A stretch of 64,000 bases of DNA from UBA2862 sp045658005. Its GTDB lineage: Bacteria > Bacillota > Clostridia > Christensenellales > Aristaeellaceae. The position numbers were made by a program, and so were the translations under genes. The stretch's first letter is position 1; every line of letters starts with the position of its first letter. Below the pieces are notes generated by a model. That model did not search any database. It was not told the DNA's origin and saw only the letters and a program-made list of their open reading frames with translations. Shown here piece after piece: positions 35,905 through 44,272 of this stretch. The stretch spans positions 1 through 64,000 of the forward strand of contig JAZOUD010000143.1 in the NCBI GenBank assembly GCA_045658005.1, in the 5' to 3' direction.

Positions 35905-35965
35905 GTTTTATTTTGGCTGCAATAAAACGGTCTGCTGCCGCATGTCGCGGGGGCGGGCCGTTTTT
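35905..35965 (+). terminator. Riboswitch expression platform: antiterminator and terminator
   Basis: GTTTTATT (35905-35912) can pair with AATAAAAC (35921-35928) as an antiterminator. The alternative pairs AAAACGG (35924-35930) with CCGTTTT (35958-35964), plus inner GC pairs, and ends in a run of T: an intrinsic terminator. The two share bases 35924-35928, so only one can form. Ligand binding would favour the terminator. Confidence 0.75.
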
Positions 35966-35995
35966 CATATATCTCAGATAATAAGAAGGTGTCCT

Positions 35996-37009
35996 ATGGA
36001 AACCTGGCGGATATTCGGCGAGGCGCTTGAACCGGGAGAGAAAAAGCGGCTTTCGCTGCGCGTACCGATGGGTGGGCTGTCCAACGTGGGCCGGACATTT
36101 CCCGATGCGCGCAAGAGCGAGGACTATGAAATGCCCGCGATACTCGTCAACGGCGCAAAACCGGGAAAGACCCTGCTGGTCACGGCGGGCATCCACAGCG
36201 GCGAATACAATGGCATCCCTGCGACCATCCGCGTCGCCCGGGAGTTGGACCCTGAGCGCATGTCCGGCCGGGTCATCCTGATCCCCTGCGTCAATTCCAG
36301 CGGATTTTGGACGATGCATCCCCGCACGCTGCCCGAGGACGACTTCAACCTGAACAGCCAGTATCCCGGGCGCCCGGACGGCACCGTCGGCGAACGTCTG
36401 GCCGACTTCTTCGTGCGCGAGATCTTTCCGCAGGTCGATTTCATACTGGACTTCCACGGCGGAAGCCGGGGGGAGCGCATGACGCCGCTGGCGTTTTTTC
36501 CAACCCACGCAAAGGTTCGGGAGGCGGCGCTGGCCGCAGCCATGGCCATGAACATCGGCTTCCTCATAGAATCCCAGGCGACGAAGGGCGAATACAGCTA
36601 CGCGGCGGCCGGCCTGGGCATACCGGGGCTGCTGGTCGAGCGGGGAGAGGGCTATTTCTGCGACCCGGAATGGGTCGGGGACGATCGGCGCGACCTGCTG
36701 TTGCTGCTGGATCACCTGGGCATCTGCCCCGCGCCGGCAGGCACGCGGGATGCTGCCCTGAAGCGCAGGGTGTTCCGGGAAGCCGTCTACCTGGAAGCGG
36801 TGCGGGAGGGCGTATGGCATCCCGCGGTACAGAAGGATCAGCCCATACAGAAGGGACAGTGCCTGGGCACGCTCGAGGACCTGTTCGGCGACGTGCTGGA
36901 AACGGTATACGCCGAACACGACGGCCATGTGCTGTACCTGAACTGCGGGCTGGCCATGCCGAAGGGGGAGCTGCTGGTGGCCTACGCCGTGGCGGCGTCG
37001 GAGGCATAG
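35996..37009 (+). CDS. Succinylglutamate desuccinylase/aspartoacylase-family (M14-like) metallohydrolase
   Basis: The protein has 337 residues; ATG 35996 follows AAGAAGGTG. Zinc ligands are visible: GIHSGEYNG (His67, Glu70) and FILDFHGG (His ~154), with a candidate catalytic Glu in LLVERGEG (~213). A C-terminal beta-domain follows (GDVLETVYAEHDGHVLYLNC). The family removes N-acyl groups from amino acids or trims peptides in the cytoplasm. It is the first gene behind the cobalamin riboswitch and 68 bases before a peptide-type ABC importer, so it probably processes the imported compound. The substrate is unknown. Confidence 0.85.
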   Translation: METWRIFGEALEPGEKKRLSLRVPMGGLSNVGRTFPDARKSEDYEMPAILVNGAKPGKTLLVTAGIHSGEYNGIPATIRVARELDPERMSGRVILIPCVNSSGFWTMHPRTLPEDDFNLNSQYPGRPDGTVGERLADFFVREIFPQVDFILDFHGGSRGERMTPLAFFPTHAKVREAALAAAMAMNIGFLIESQATKGEYSYAAAGLGIPGLLVERGEGYFCDPEWVGDDRRDLLLLLDHLGICPAPAGTRDAALKRRVFREAVYLEAVREGVWHPAVQKDQPIQKGQCLGTLEDLFGDVLETVYAEHDGHVLYLNCGLAMPKGELLVAYAVAASEA

Positions 37010-37077
37010 CCGTTTACTGTCGTTTATGCTGCGCGCAAGCGCCATAATATACATACACACGAGAGGAGAAAAACACC

Positions 37078-38637
37078 ATGAAAAAGAGAATGACGGCCCT
37101 GCTCGTCACCCTGATGCTGGTCATGACGATGTTCGCGGCCAGCCCCGCCTACGCCGAGGAGAAGGTGCTGACCTTCGGCTGCCAGATGTATTCCGACGGC
37201 CTGGTCAATCCCGCGTCCCAGATCAACTGCGCCTGGAACTGCATGCGCTACGGCATCAGCGAATCGCTGTTCAAGTTCAACGACAACATGGAGATCGAGC
37301 CCTGGCTGGCCGAGAGCTACGAGGTCAACGAGGATTCCACCGTCTGGACCATCAAGCTGCGCGAGGGCGTCAAGTTCTCCAACGGCACCGATATGACCGC
37401 CTCCAAGGTCAAGGAGTCCCTGGATTCCGTGCGCGAGCAGGGCCCCAACGGCAGCTCGACCCCCGAGAAATACCTGGCCTTCGAGGCCACCGTGGAGGCC
37501 GACGACGCGGCCAACACCATCACCATCACCCTGCCCAAGCCGGATTACAACCTGCTGGGCAACCTGGCCTATCCCGTGATGGCCATCATCAACGTGGCCG
37601 AGACCACCGACTTCGACCACGAGGTCATCGGCACCGGCCCCTACATGGTGCAGGACCACGCCGACCTGGTGGGCTACACCATGGTCAAGAACCCCAACTA
37701 CTGGGGCGGCGAGGTGCCCTATGACAAGGTGGAGATCATCTTCATGGGCGACGCCTCCGCGAAGGCCAACGCGCTGATGGCCGGCCAGGTGGACCTGGTC
37801 GAGAACATCACCAACGTCGCCGACCTGCAGCGCCTGCAGGACGACGCCAACTACACCGTGGACATCGCCTCCGGCGTGCGCTGCGGCTTCAGCTGGATCA
37901 ACTTCAAGGGCGTCCTGGCCAACGACGCGCTGCGCAAGGCCATCGTGATGGCCATCGACAACGACACCATCTGCACCTCCAACACCATCGGCGGCCTTTA
38001 CACCGCAGGCTTCTCCGTGCTGCCCAGCACCCTGGCCTACGGCTACGAGAACCTGGAGAATCCCTACGCCTACGATCCCGACGCCGCGGCGGCCATGCTG
38101 GACGAAGCCGGCATCGTGGACAGCGACGGCGACGGCATCCGCGAGCTGGACGGCCAGCCCATCATGCTGCGCTATTCCTCCTATGAGAACCGCCTGCTGA
38201 ACGACTTCTCCGACGCCCACACCATGTACCTGGCCGAGCTGGGCATCGGCATCAACCCCGCCTACGGCTCCTCCGACGACTGCTGGAACGACCTGGTATC
38301 CTTCAACTACGACTTCGACAACAACAACTGGACCACCGTAGGCAACGGCGATCCCACCGAATACATGGCCAACTGGTACGGAAAGAGCAAGAGCAACTAT
38401 TGCGGCTACCAGAACGACGCGTATGACGCGCTCTATGAGAAGTTCCTGGAGACCGCCGACGCCGCCGAGCGCGCCAGCCTGCTGCAGCAGATGCAGCAGA
38501 TCCTGGTCAACGACGCCGTCGTGATCGTGGACGGCTACTACAACAGCTCCATGGCCTATTCCAAGAACGTGGGCTATGCGCACATCCACACCGCCGACTA
38601 CTACTGGCTGACCACCGAGATCGTGCCTGCGGCATGA
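37078..38637 (+). CDS. Dipeptide/nickel-type ABC transporter substrate-binding protein
   Basis: The protein has 519 residues (SBP_bac_5). The signal peptide ends SPAYAEE with no lipobox Cys, unlike most Gram-positive binding proteins, so anchoring is unclear. Typical segments are GISESLFKFNDNMEIEPWLA, VWTIKLREGVKFSNG, GTGPYMVQDHAD and a long C-terminal lobe (MQQILVNDAVVIVDGYYN). The bases are strongly C/G-ending, as in a highly expressed gene. A GAGAGGAG site precedes the ATG. Family ligands are oligopeptides, nickel or heme-like compounds. The position in a cobalamin-riboswitch operon suggests a corrinoid- or cobalt-related ligand, or peptides released when B12 is short; this is inference. 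Confidence 0.9.
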   Translation: MKKRMTALLVTLMLVMTMFAASPAYAEEKVLTFGCQMYSDGLVNPASQINCAWNCMRYGISESLFKFNDNMEIEPWLAESYEVNEDSTVWTIKLREGVKFSNGTDMTASKVKESLDSVREQGPNGSSTPEKYLAFEATVEADDAANTITITLPKPDYNLLGNLAYPVMAIINVAETTDFDHEVIGTGPYMVQDHADLVGYTMVKNPNYWGGEVPYDKVEIIFMGDASAKANALMAGQVDLVENITNVADLQRLQDDANYTVDIASGVRCGFSWINFKGVLANDALRKAIVMAIDNDTICTSNTIGGLYTAGFSVLPSTLAYGYENLENPYAYDPDAAAAMLDEAGIVDSDGDGIRELDGQPIMLRYSSYENRLLNDFSDAHTMYLAELGIGINPAYGSSDDCWNDLVSFNYDFDNNNWTTVGNGDPTEYMANWYGKSKSNYCGYQNDAYDALYEKFLETADAAERASLLQQMQQILVNDAVVIVDGYYNSSMAYSKNVGYAHIHTADYYWLTTEIVPAA

Positions 38638-38652
38638 TTTCGGCCTGAACCG

Positions 38653-38690
38653 GCGGAAAGGACACCGTCTGAGGACAGTGTCCTTTCCGC
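38653..38690 (+). terminator. Stem-loop between the binding-protein and permease genes
   Basis: GCGGAAAGGACAC (38653-38665) pairs perfectly with GTGTCCTTTCCGC (38678-38690), with no T tract after it. In ABC operons such hairpins often leave the binding-protein message more abundant than the permease message, by partial termination or by blocking 3' decay. Confidence 0.6.
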
Positions 38691-38711
38691 GTACCACTTA
38701 TGAGAGGGGCG

Positions 38712-39656
38712 ATGGGCTTGGGTAAGAAGCAGATATTATCCAGGCTGCTGCAGATGCTGATCGTGCTGATCGGCATCAGCATCGTGACGTTTTTGCTGAC
38801 CTACATTTCCCCGGGCGACCCGGTGCGCCACATGTACCTGGCGCAGGGCCTTATGCCCGACGAGGAGCAGGTGGCCATACAGCGCGAGGCGATGGGCCTG
38901 AACGATCCCTTCCTGACCCAGTACTTCCGCTGGCTGGGGAACTGCCTGAAGGGCGATTTCGGCACATCCTTCCTGCTGGGCAAGCCGGTGGTGCAGCTGC
39001 TGGCCTCCCGGCTGTGGCCGACGCTGAAGCTGACACTGATGAGCATGGTGCTGATGGTGATCGTGGCGGTACCTCTCGGCGTGCTGTCTGCCGTCTACCA
39101 CGACAAGCCCATCGACTATATCGTCCGGGCGATCACCTTCTTCGGCGTATCCATCCCCAACTTCTGGGTGGGCCTGTTGCTGATCCTGGTGTTCTGCGTA
39201 CAGATGCGGCTGCTTCCCGTGGTCTCCTCCGGCGGCAGCTTCAAGGATATGATACTGCCCTCGGTGACGCTGGCCGTCGCGATGTCCGCCAAGTACACCC
39301 GGCAGGTGCGCACCGCGGTGCTGGAGGAGCTGCATTCGGATTACGTCATTGGCGCCCGGGCCCGCGGCGTGGCGGAGTGGAAGATCCTCTGGGGCAATGT
39401 GTTCCCCAATTCATTGCTGCCCCTGATTACGATGCTGGGCCTGTCCATCGGCTCGCTGCTGGGCGGCACCAGCGTGGTGGAGGTCATCTTCTCCTATCCC
39501 GGCATGGGCAACCTGGCCGTCACGGCCATCAGCTCCTGTGACTACTACCTGATCCAGGCCTACGTGCTGTGGGTGGCGGTCATCTATATGCTGATCAATC
39601 TGCTGGTGGACATCTCCTACAACTACGTGGACCCGCGCATGCGGTTAAGGCGGTGA
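38712..39656 (+). CDS. Dipeptide/nickel-type ABC permease, DppB/NikB class
   Basis: About 314 residues from ATG 38712; an ATG at 38700 is also possible, and AGAGGGG lies between the two. It has six membrane helices with the DppB features: an N-terminal helix (LIVLIGISIVTFLLTYISPGD), the long external loop MGLNDPFLTQYFRWLGNCL, then GFGTSF-like GDFGTSFLLGKPV, and the EAA loop SDYVIGARARGVAEWKILW. It pairs with the next gene to form the membrane channel. Confidence 0.93.
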   Translation: MGLGKKQILSRLLQMLIVLIGISIVTFLLTYISPGDPVRHMYLAQGLMPDEEQVAIQREAMGLNDPFLTQYFRWLGNCLKGDFGTSFLLGKPVVQLLASRLWPTLKLTLMSMVLMVIVAVPLGVLSAVYHDKPIDYIVRAITFFGVSIPNFWVGLLLILVFCVQMRLLPVVSSGGSFKDMILPSVTLAVAMSAKYTRQVRTAVLEELHSDYVIGARARGVAEWKILWGNVFPNSLLPLITMLGLSIGSLLGGTSVVEVIFSYPGMGNLAVTAISSCDYYLIQAYVLWVAVIYMLINLLVDISYNYVDPRMRLRR

Positions 39657-39660
39657 TGGC

Positions 39661-40497
39661 ATGGAAAAGAAGAGCTTTGCAAGAAGGTATCCTTCCTTCG
39701 TCATCTTTGCCGTATTGGCGGTGCTGCTGGTATTGGTGGCAGTGTTCGCGCCCCAGCTCAGCCGCGGCGTGAACCCGATCAAGGGCAGCCTGAAGGAATC
39801 CATCATGCCGCCCAGCGCTGAGCATCCCTTTGGCACCGACAAGATGGGCCGCGACATCTTTGTGCGCGTGCTCTACGGCGCGCGAACGTCGCTGTCCTCC
39901 ACGTTCATACTGGTGGCCGTGGTGTTCGTGATCGGCTCCTTCCTGGGCATACTGGCAGGTTACTTCGGCGGCTGGGTGGACGCGGTGATCATGCGCGTGG
40001 CCGACATGATGATCGCCTTCCCGGGCCTGGTGCTGGCCATCGCAGTGGCGGGCATACTGGGGGCCAGCACGCGAAACGCCATCATCGCCATCGCGGTGGT
40101 GACCTGGCCAAAGTACGCGCGCCTCGCCCGAAGCCTCGTCATGAAGATCCGCAACACCGACTTCGTGGCGGCAGCCACGGTCACGGGCTCGAGCACGCCC
40201 TACATGCTGTGGAAGTACATGCTGCCCAACACCATCACCACGCTGGTCATCACCGCCGCCACCGACATCGGCGGCATGATGATGGAACTGGCGGCGCTTT
40301 CCTTCCTGGGCTTCGGCGCCCAGCCCCCGATCCCGGAGTGGGGCTCCATGCTGAACGAAGGGCGCAACTTCATGCAGTCCGCGCCCTGGCTGATGATCTA
40401 TCCGGGCCTGGCCATATTCGTCACCGTGGTCGTATTCAACATGCTGGGCGACGGCCTGAGGGATATCCTCGACCCCAGGTCCGGCGAGGGGAGGTGA
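39661..40497 (+). CDS. Dipeptide/nickel-type ABC permease, DppC/NikC class
   Basis: The protein has 278 residues. The segment HPFGTDKMGRDIFVRVLYGAR is the hallmark of the DppC/NikC family, and the EAA loop is TDFVAAATVTGSSTPYMLW. It has about six helices. The start is four bases after the upstream permease stop, so translation is probably coupled. The partner ATPases are encoded immediately downstream. Confidence 0.93.
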   Translation: MEKKSFARRYPSFVIFAVLAVLLVLVAVFAPQLSRGVNPIKGSLKESIMPPSAEHPFGTDKMGRDIFVRVLYGARTSLSSTFILVAVVFVIGSFLGILAGYFGGWVDAVIMRVADMMIAFPGLVLAIAVAGILGASTRNAIIAIAVVTWPKYARLARSLVMKIRNTDFVAAATVTGSSTPYMLWKYMLPNTITTLVITAATDIGGMMMELAALSFLGFGAQPPIPEWGSMLNEGRNFMQSAPWLMIYPGLAIFVTVVVFNMLGDGLRDILDPRSGEGR

Positions 40498-40503
40498 CCG
40501 CCC

Positions 40504-41284
<781 letters not shown>

Positions 41285-41292
<8 letters not shown>

Positions 41293-42259
41293 CGAAAAGG
41301 ACCTTCTGCTGGAGGCGCGGCATGTCACCCGGCGCTTTCCCACGCCCAGCGGCAGGGAACTGGTGGCCTGCAACGACGTGAACCTGAAGCTGTACCGGGG
41401 CAAGACCCTGGGGCTGGTTGGGGAATCCGGCTGCGGCAAGAGCACCTTCATGCGCTTCCTGGTGTGGTTGGATCGGCCCACCGAGGGGGAGATCCTCTAC
41501 AGGGGTAAGGACATCACCAAACTGAAGGGACGTCAGCTGCACGACATGCGCCAGCACATCCAAATGGTGTTCCAGGATCCGTCCACCTCCTTCAATCCCA
41601 AGATGAAGATCAGGGACATCGTCTGCGAACCGCTGCTCAACTACGGTCGGATCCGGCATTCCCAGAGGGACGCGAAGGCCCGCGAGCTGCTGGAGATGGT
41701 GGAGCTGCCCGGCGACTTCGCCGACCGCTATCCCCACAACATGTCCGGCGGCCAGCGACAGCGCGTGGCCATCGCGAGGGCCCTGGCGCTGGAGCCGGAG
41801 ATCGTCGTGATGGACGAGGCCACCAGCGCGCTGGACGTGTCCGTGCAGGAGACGGTCATCGAGCTGGTCACGCGGCTGCAGCGGGATAAGAACATCACCA
41901 TCGGCTTTATCTGCCACAACCTGGGCTTCATACAGTCCTTCTCCCACCAGATCGCCGTGATGTACCTGGGCAATATCGTGGAGGTCATGCCGGGAGACCA
42001 GCTGTCCTCAATGTGCTGCCACCCCTATTCAAAGGCGCTTCTGAACGCCGTGTTCGACACGAAGATGGACTTCTCCAGGAAAATCGAGCCCATCAAGGGC
42101 GAGCCGCCGAGCCCACTGGACGTGCCCGTCGGCTGCCCGTTCCAGGACCGATGCGACCAGTGCAGGCAAATCTGCCGCGAGCGCAGGCCTGTGCTGACCG
42201 AGATCGGCCCGGGCCACGAGGTGGCCTGCCACCTCTACGGGGAAGGGGGGAGAGCATGA
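41285..42259 (+). CDS. Dipeptide/nickel-type ABC ATPase, DppF/OppF class
   Basis: The protein has 324 residues. Walker A GESGCGKST, MVFQDPSTSFNPKM, signature MSGGQRQRVAIAR and Walker B IVVMDEATSALD are clear. The C-terminal extension with the Cys pattern GCPFQDRCDQCRQICRERRP is the oligopeptide-transporter C-terminal region that binds a 4Fe-4S cluster in some DppD/F proteins. The gene overlaps the previous ATPase by 8 bases and the following lipoprotein by 4 (ATGA), so all belong to one transcript. Confidence 0.93.
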
Positions 42260-43452
42260 AGCGCATAATGGCACTCCTGCTGGCCCTTGCGCTGTGCGTG
42301 GGTCTCGCCGGCTGCTCCGGGCAGGACGGCGAGACCGCTGCCCAAACCGACGGCGAGGTTCACAAGATCGGCGTGATCGTCTACAACACCGCCGACGAGG
42401 AGGTCATCGGCTTCCGGGAATATTTGAAGGGCTACATCGAGGACAACTTCGAGATGGTCGATTTCGTGTATTCCGGTTCCATCGGTTCAGCGGAAGAGGA
42501 GCTGGCCTTCATCCAGGCGGCCTGCGACGACGGCGTCGAGGGCTTTATGTCCTTCCTGAGCTACGACCTGATGGGCGAGGTGGCGATGTGCGAGAAGAAC
42601 AACGCCTATTACATGCTCGCCTCCGGTACCGTCGCCGCGGAGGACTTCGAGGCGGTGCGGGACAACCCCTGGTTCCTGGGCGCCTTTGGACCCGGCCAGC
42701 CCTTCGAATTCCAGGCCGGCGCGGACATGGCCCGCTTCTTCATCCGAGAAAAGACGGGCGCGAACTACTTTGTGCTCAGCGGCGGCGCGCCTCTGGGCAA
42801 CGAGATGCACTACCAGCGCACGCTGGGCATACTCGACGCCCTGGCCAGCGCCTACGGCGCGGTGTTCGACAAATCCCGCACGGAGCTGGCGCTGTCCGAC
42901 GTGCCCGTGACCGTTTCCACCGACCGCGTCAGCGTGACGATCTGCCCCGGCTATATCAGCGGCGACGAACCGCTCCAGACGGCAAAGGCGGCCTTCGAGG
43001 CCGGAAATTACGACGCCGTGCTGTCGGTGCTGCCGCCGATGGAGATGGTCGAGGTCATCGGGAAGACACCGCTGGGCGTGGTGGACAGCTACAATACGCG
43101 AAACCTGCAGCTGGTCACCGACGGCGTGCTGCGCTTCGTCGTCGGCAAGTACAACTCGATGATCGGCCCCGCCTTCGCGCTGATGCTCAACGCGGTGACC
43201 GGCTACGCCGCGGATTTCCGGGACGACGGCAGGGCCGTTCAGGTGACCCAGGGCTTCTGGATCTCCGACAGCGCCGAGGATTACAATGAAAAGTATGCCC
43301 TGTCCACCAGCGCGGCCATGAACGCCTACAACTTCGACGACCTGTCGAAGGTCATTCGCGTATACAACCCGGAGGCAAACCTGAACGCGCTGGTCGCCCT
43401 GGCAGAGGCCTGCTCCTATCACGCCGTTCAGGCGCGGCGGGGGAAGGCGTGA
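42256..43452 (+). CDS. Lipoprotein with type-I periplasmic-binding-protein fold
   Basis: The protein has 398 residues; ATG 42256 follows GGGGGGAGAG and overlaps the ATPase gene by 4 bases. The signal peptide has a lipobox (GLAGC). The remainder reads like a sugar-ABC/basic-membrane type-I binding protein: VHKIGVIVYNTADEE at the start, AFIQAACDDGVEGFMSFLS, ASGTVAAEDFE, and QTAKAAFEAGNYDAVLSVLPP. A type-I binding protein at the end of an SBP_bac_5 importer operon is unexpected. It may be an alternative ligand receptor or a sensor for the same nutrient. The ligand is unknown. Confidence 0.8.
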   Translation: MKRIMALLLALALCVGLAGCSGQDGETAAQTDGEVHKIGVIVYNTADEEVIGFREYLKGYIEDNFEMVDFVYSGSIGSAEEELAFIQAACDDGVEGFMSFLSYDLMGEVAMCEKNNAYYMLASGTVAAEDFEAVRDNPWFLGAFGPGQPFEFQAGADMARFFIREKTGANYFVLSGGAPLGNEMHYQRTLGILDALASAYGAVFDKSRTELALSDVPVTVSTDRVSVTICPGYISGDEPLQTAKAAFEAGNYDAVLSVLPPMEMVEVIGKTPLGVVDSYNTRNLQLVTDGVLRFVVGKYNSMIGPAFALMLNAVTGYAADFRDDGRAVQVTQGFWISDSAEDYNEKYALSTSAAMNAYNFDDLSKVIRVYNPEANLNALVALAEACSYHAVQARRGKA

Positions 43453-43515
43453 CAACCGCTCGACCATAGTAACCGTTACGATAAATGTTAAATATCCCGG
43501 TTGCCTTGTTGGCTA

Positions 43516-43544
43516 TTGACAAATGTCTTTGGATTGAATATAAT
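43516..43544 (+). promoter_or_regulatory. Consensus sigma-A promoter of the metal-efflux operon
   Basis: A perfect TTGACA (43516-43521), a 17-base spacer and a perfect TATAAT (43539-43544). Such a strong promoter normally needs a repressor; an operator follows at once. Confidence 0.85.
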
Positions 43545-43550
43545 ATCACA

Positions 43551-43564
43551 TGAACGAATGTTCA
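43551..43564 (+). promoter_or_regulatory. ArsR/SmtB-type operator
   Basis: The dyad TGAAC-GAAT-GTTCA (43551-43564) begins six bases after the -10 and covers the transcription start. SmtB/CadC-family repressors bind TGAAC-type inverted repeats of this kind. It is the likely autoregulatory site of the adjacent ArsR-type gene. Confidence 0.7.
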
Positions 43565-43584
43565 AATGATTGAAGGTGATCCAA

Positions 43585-43941
43585 GTGACAGAGCCGGTGA
43601 CTGTGCCGGAAACGGGATTTGACAGTGAAGCGCTGCGCAACCGCGTGCTCAGCGAGATGCCCGACGAAGAGCGCCTGTACGACCTGGCGGAGCTGTTCAA
43701 GGTGTTTGGCGACACGACGCGCATTCGCATACTTTATGTGCTGTTTGAAGCGGAAATGTGCGTCTGCGACATCGCCGAGATCCTGAACATGACCCAGTCG
43801 GCGATTTCGCATCAGCTGCGGGTGCTCAAGCAGGCCCGCCTGGTGCGCAACCGCAGGGAGGGCAAGCAGATCTATTACTCACTGGCGGACGATCATGTGC
43901 GCACGATCATCGGCCAGGGCATGGATCACATCGAGGAATGA
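43585..43941 (+). CDS. ArsR/SmtB-family metal-sensing repressor (CadC/SmtB-like)
   Basis: The protein has 118 residues. GAAGGTGAT serves the GTG at 43585; earlier in-frame TTG/GTG codons lack a site. The winged HTH reads SAISHQLRVLKQARLVRNRREG. Two known metal sites are visible: the alpha-3 Cys motif EMCVCDIAEIL, as in CadC, and the alpha-5 motif D-x-H-x10-H-x2-E (DDHVRTIIGQGMDHIEE), as in SmtB/CzrA. Zn, Cd or Pb sensing is therefore likely. Metal binding would release the operator and derepress the downstream chaperone and ATPase genes. Confidence 0.92.
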   Translation: MTEPVTVPETGFDSEALRNRVLSEMPDEERLYDLAELFKVFGDTTRIRILYVLFEAEMCVCDIAEILNMTQSAISHQLRVLKQARLVRNRREGKQIYYSLADDHVRTIIGQGMDHIEE

Positions 43942-43965
43942 TAATTTTAGAGGAGGAATACCACA

Positions 43966-44184
43966 ATGAAGAAGACCTACAAGATCGACGTGGATTGCGC
44001 GAACTGCGCGAACCTGATGGAAGAGGCCGCCAAGAAGACTGCGGGCGTCAAGGATTGCACCGTGAGCTTCATGACCCTGAAGATGAAGGTGGAGTTCGAC
44101 GAGGGCGCGGACGTGGATGCCGTGATGAAGAATGTTCGCGACAACTGCAAGAAGGTCGAGGACGACTGCGAGATCTTCCTGTAA
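43966..44184 (+). CDS. Free-standing heavy-metal-associated (HMA) domain protein
   Basis: The protein has 72 residues with an AGGAGG site. The HMA ferredoxin-like fold is clear: YKIDVDCANCANLMEEAAKK, GVKDCTVSFMTLKM and VEFDEGADVDAVM. The metal loop is DCANCAN, the variant with an acidic residue before CxxC that is linked to Zn/Cd/Pb ATPases, rather than the MTCxxC of copper chaperones. The ATPase downstream has no N-terminal HMA of its own, so this protein probably delivers metal to it in trans. Confidence 0.9.
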   Translation: MKKTYKIDVDCANCANLMEEAAKKTAGVKDCTVSFMTLKMKVEFDEGADVDAVMKNVRDNCKKVEDDCEIFL

Positions 44185-44197
44185 TCGAAGACATGAA

Positions 44198-44237
44198 CGG
44201 GCGGGGGCGGCAACGGGTTCGTTACCCGCCTGTTTTT
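44198..44237 (+). terminator. Terminator-like hairpin between the HMA and ATPase genes
   Basis: CGGGCGGG (44198-44205) with CCCGCCTG (44225-44232), one G-T pair, then five T. An inner AAC/GTT pair is possible. As it lies inside the operon it may cut ATPase expression relative to the small HMA protein. Confidence 0.65.
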
Positions 44238-44272
44238 ACGGCCAAATATAAGAATAGAAAGGGTGTGACGGT

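Noticed and set aside
37010..37077. Separate promoter before the SBP_bac_5 gene
   Set aside because: CATAAT is present, but no -35 at acceptable spacing was found; read-through from the riboswitch promoter is simpler.
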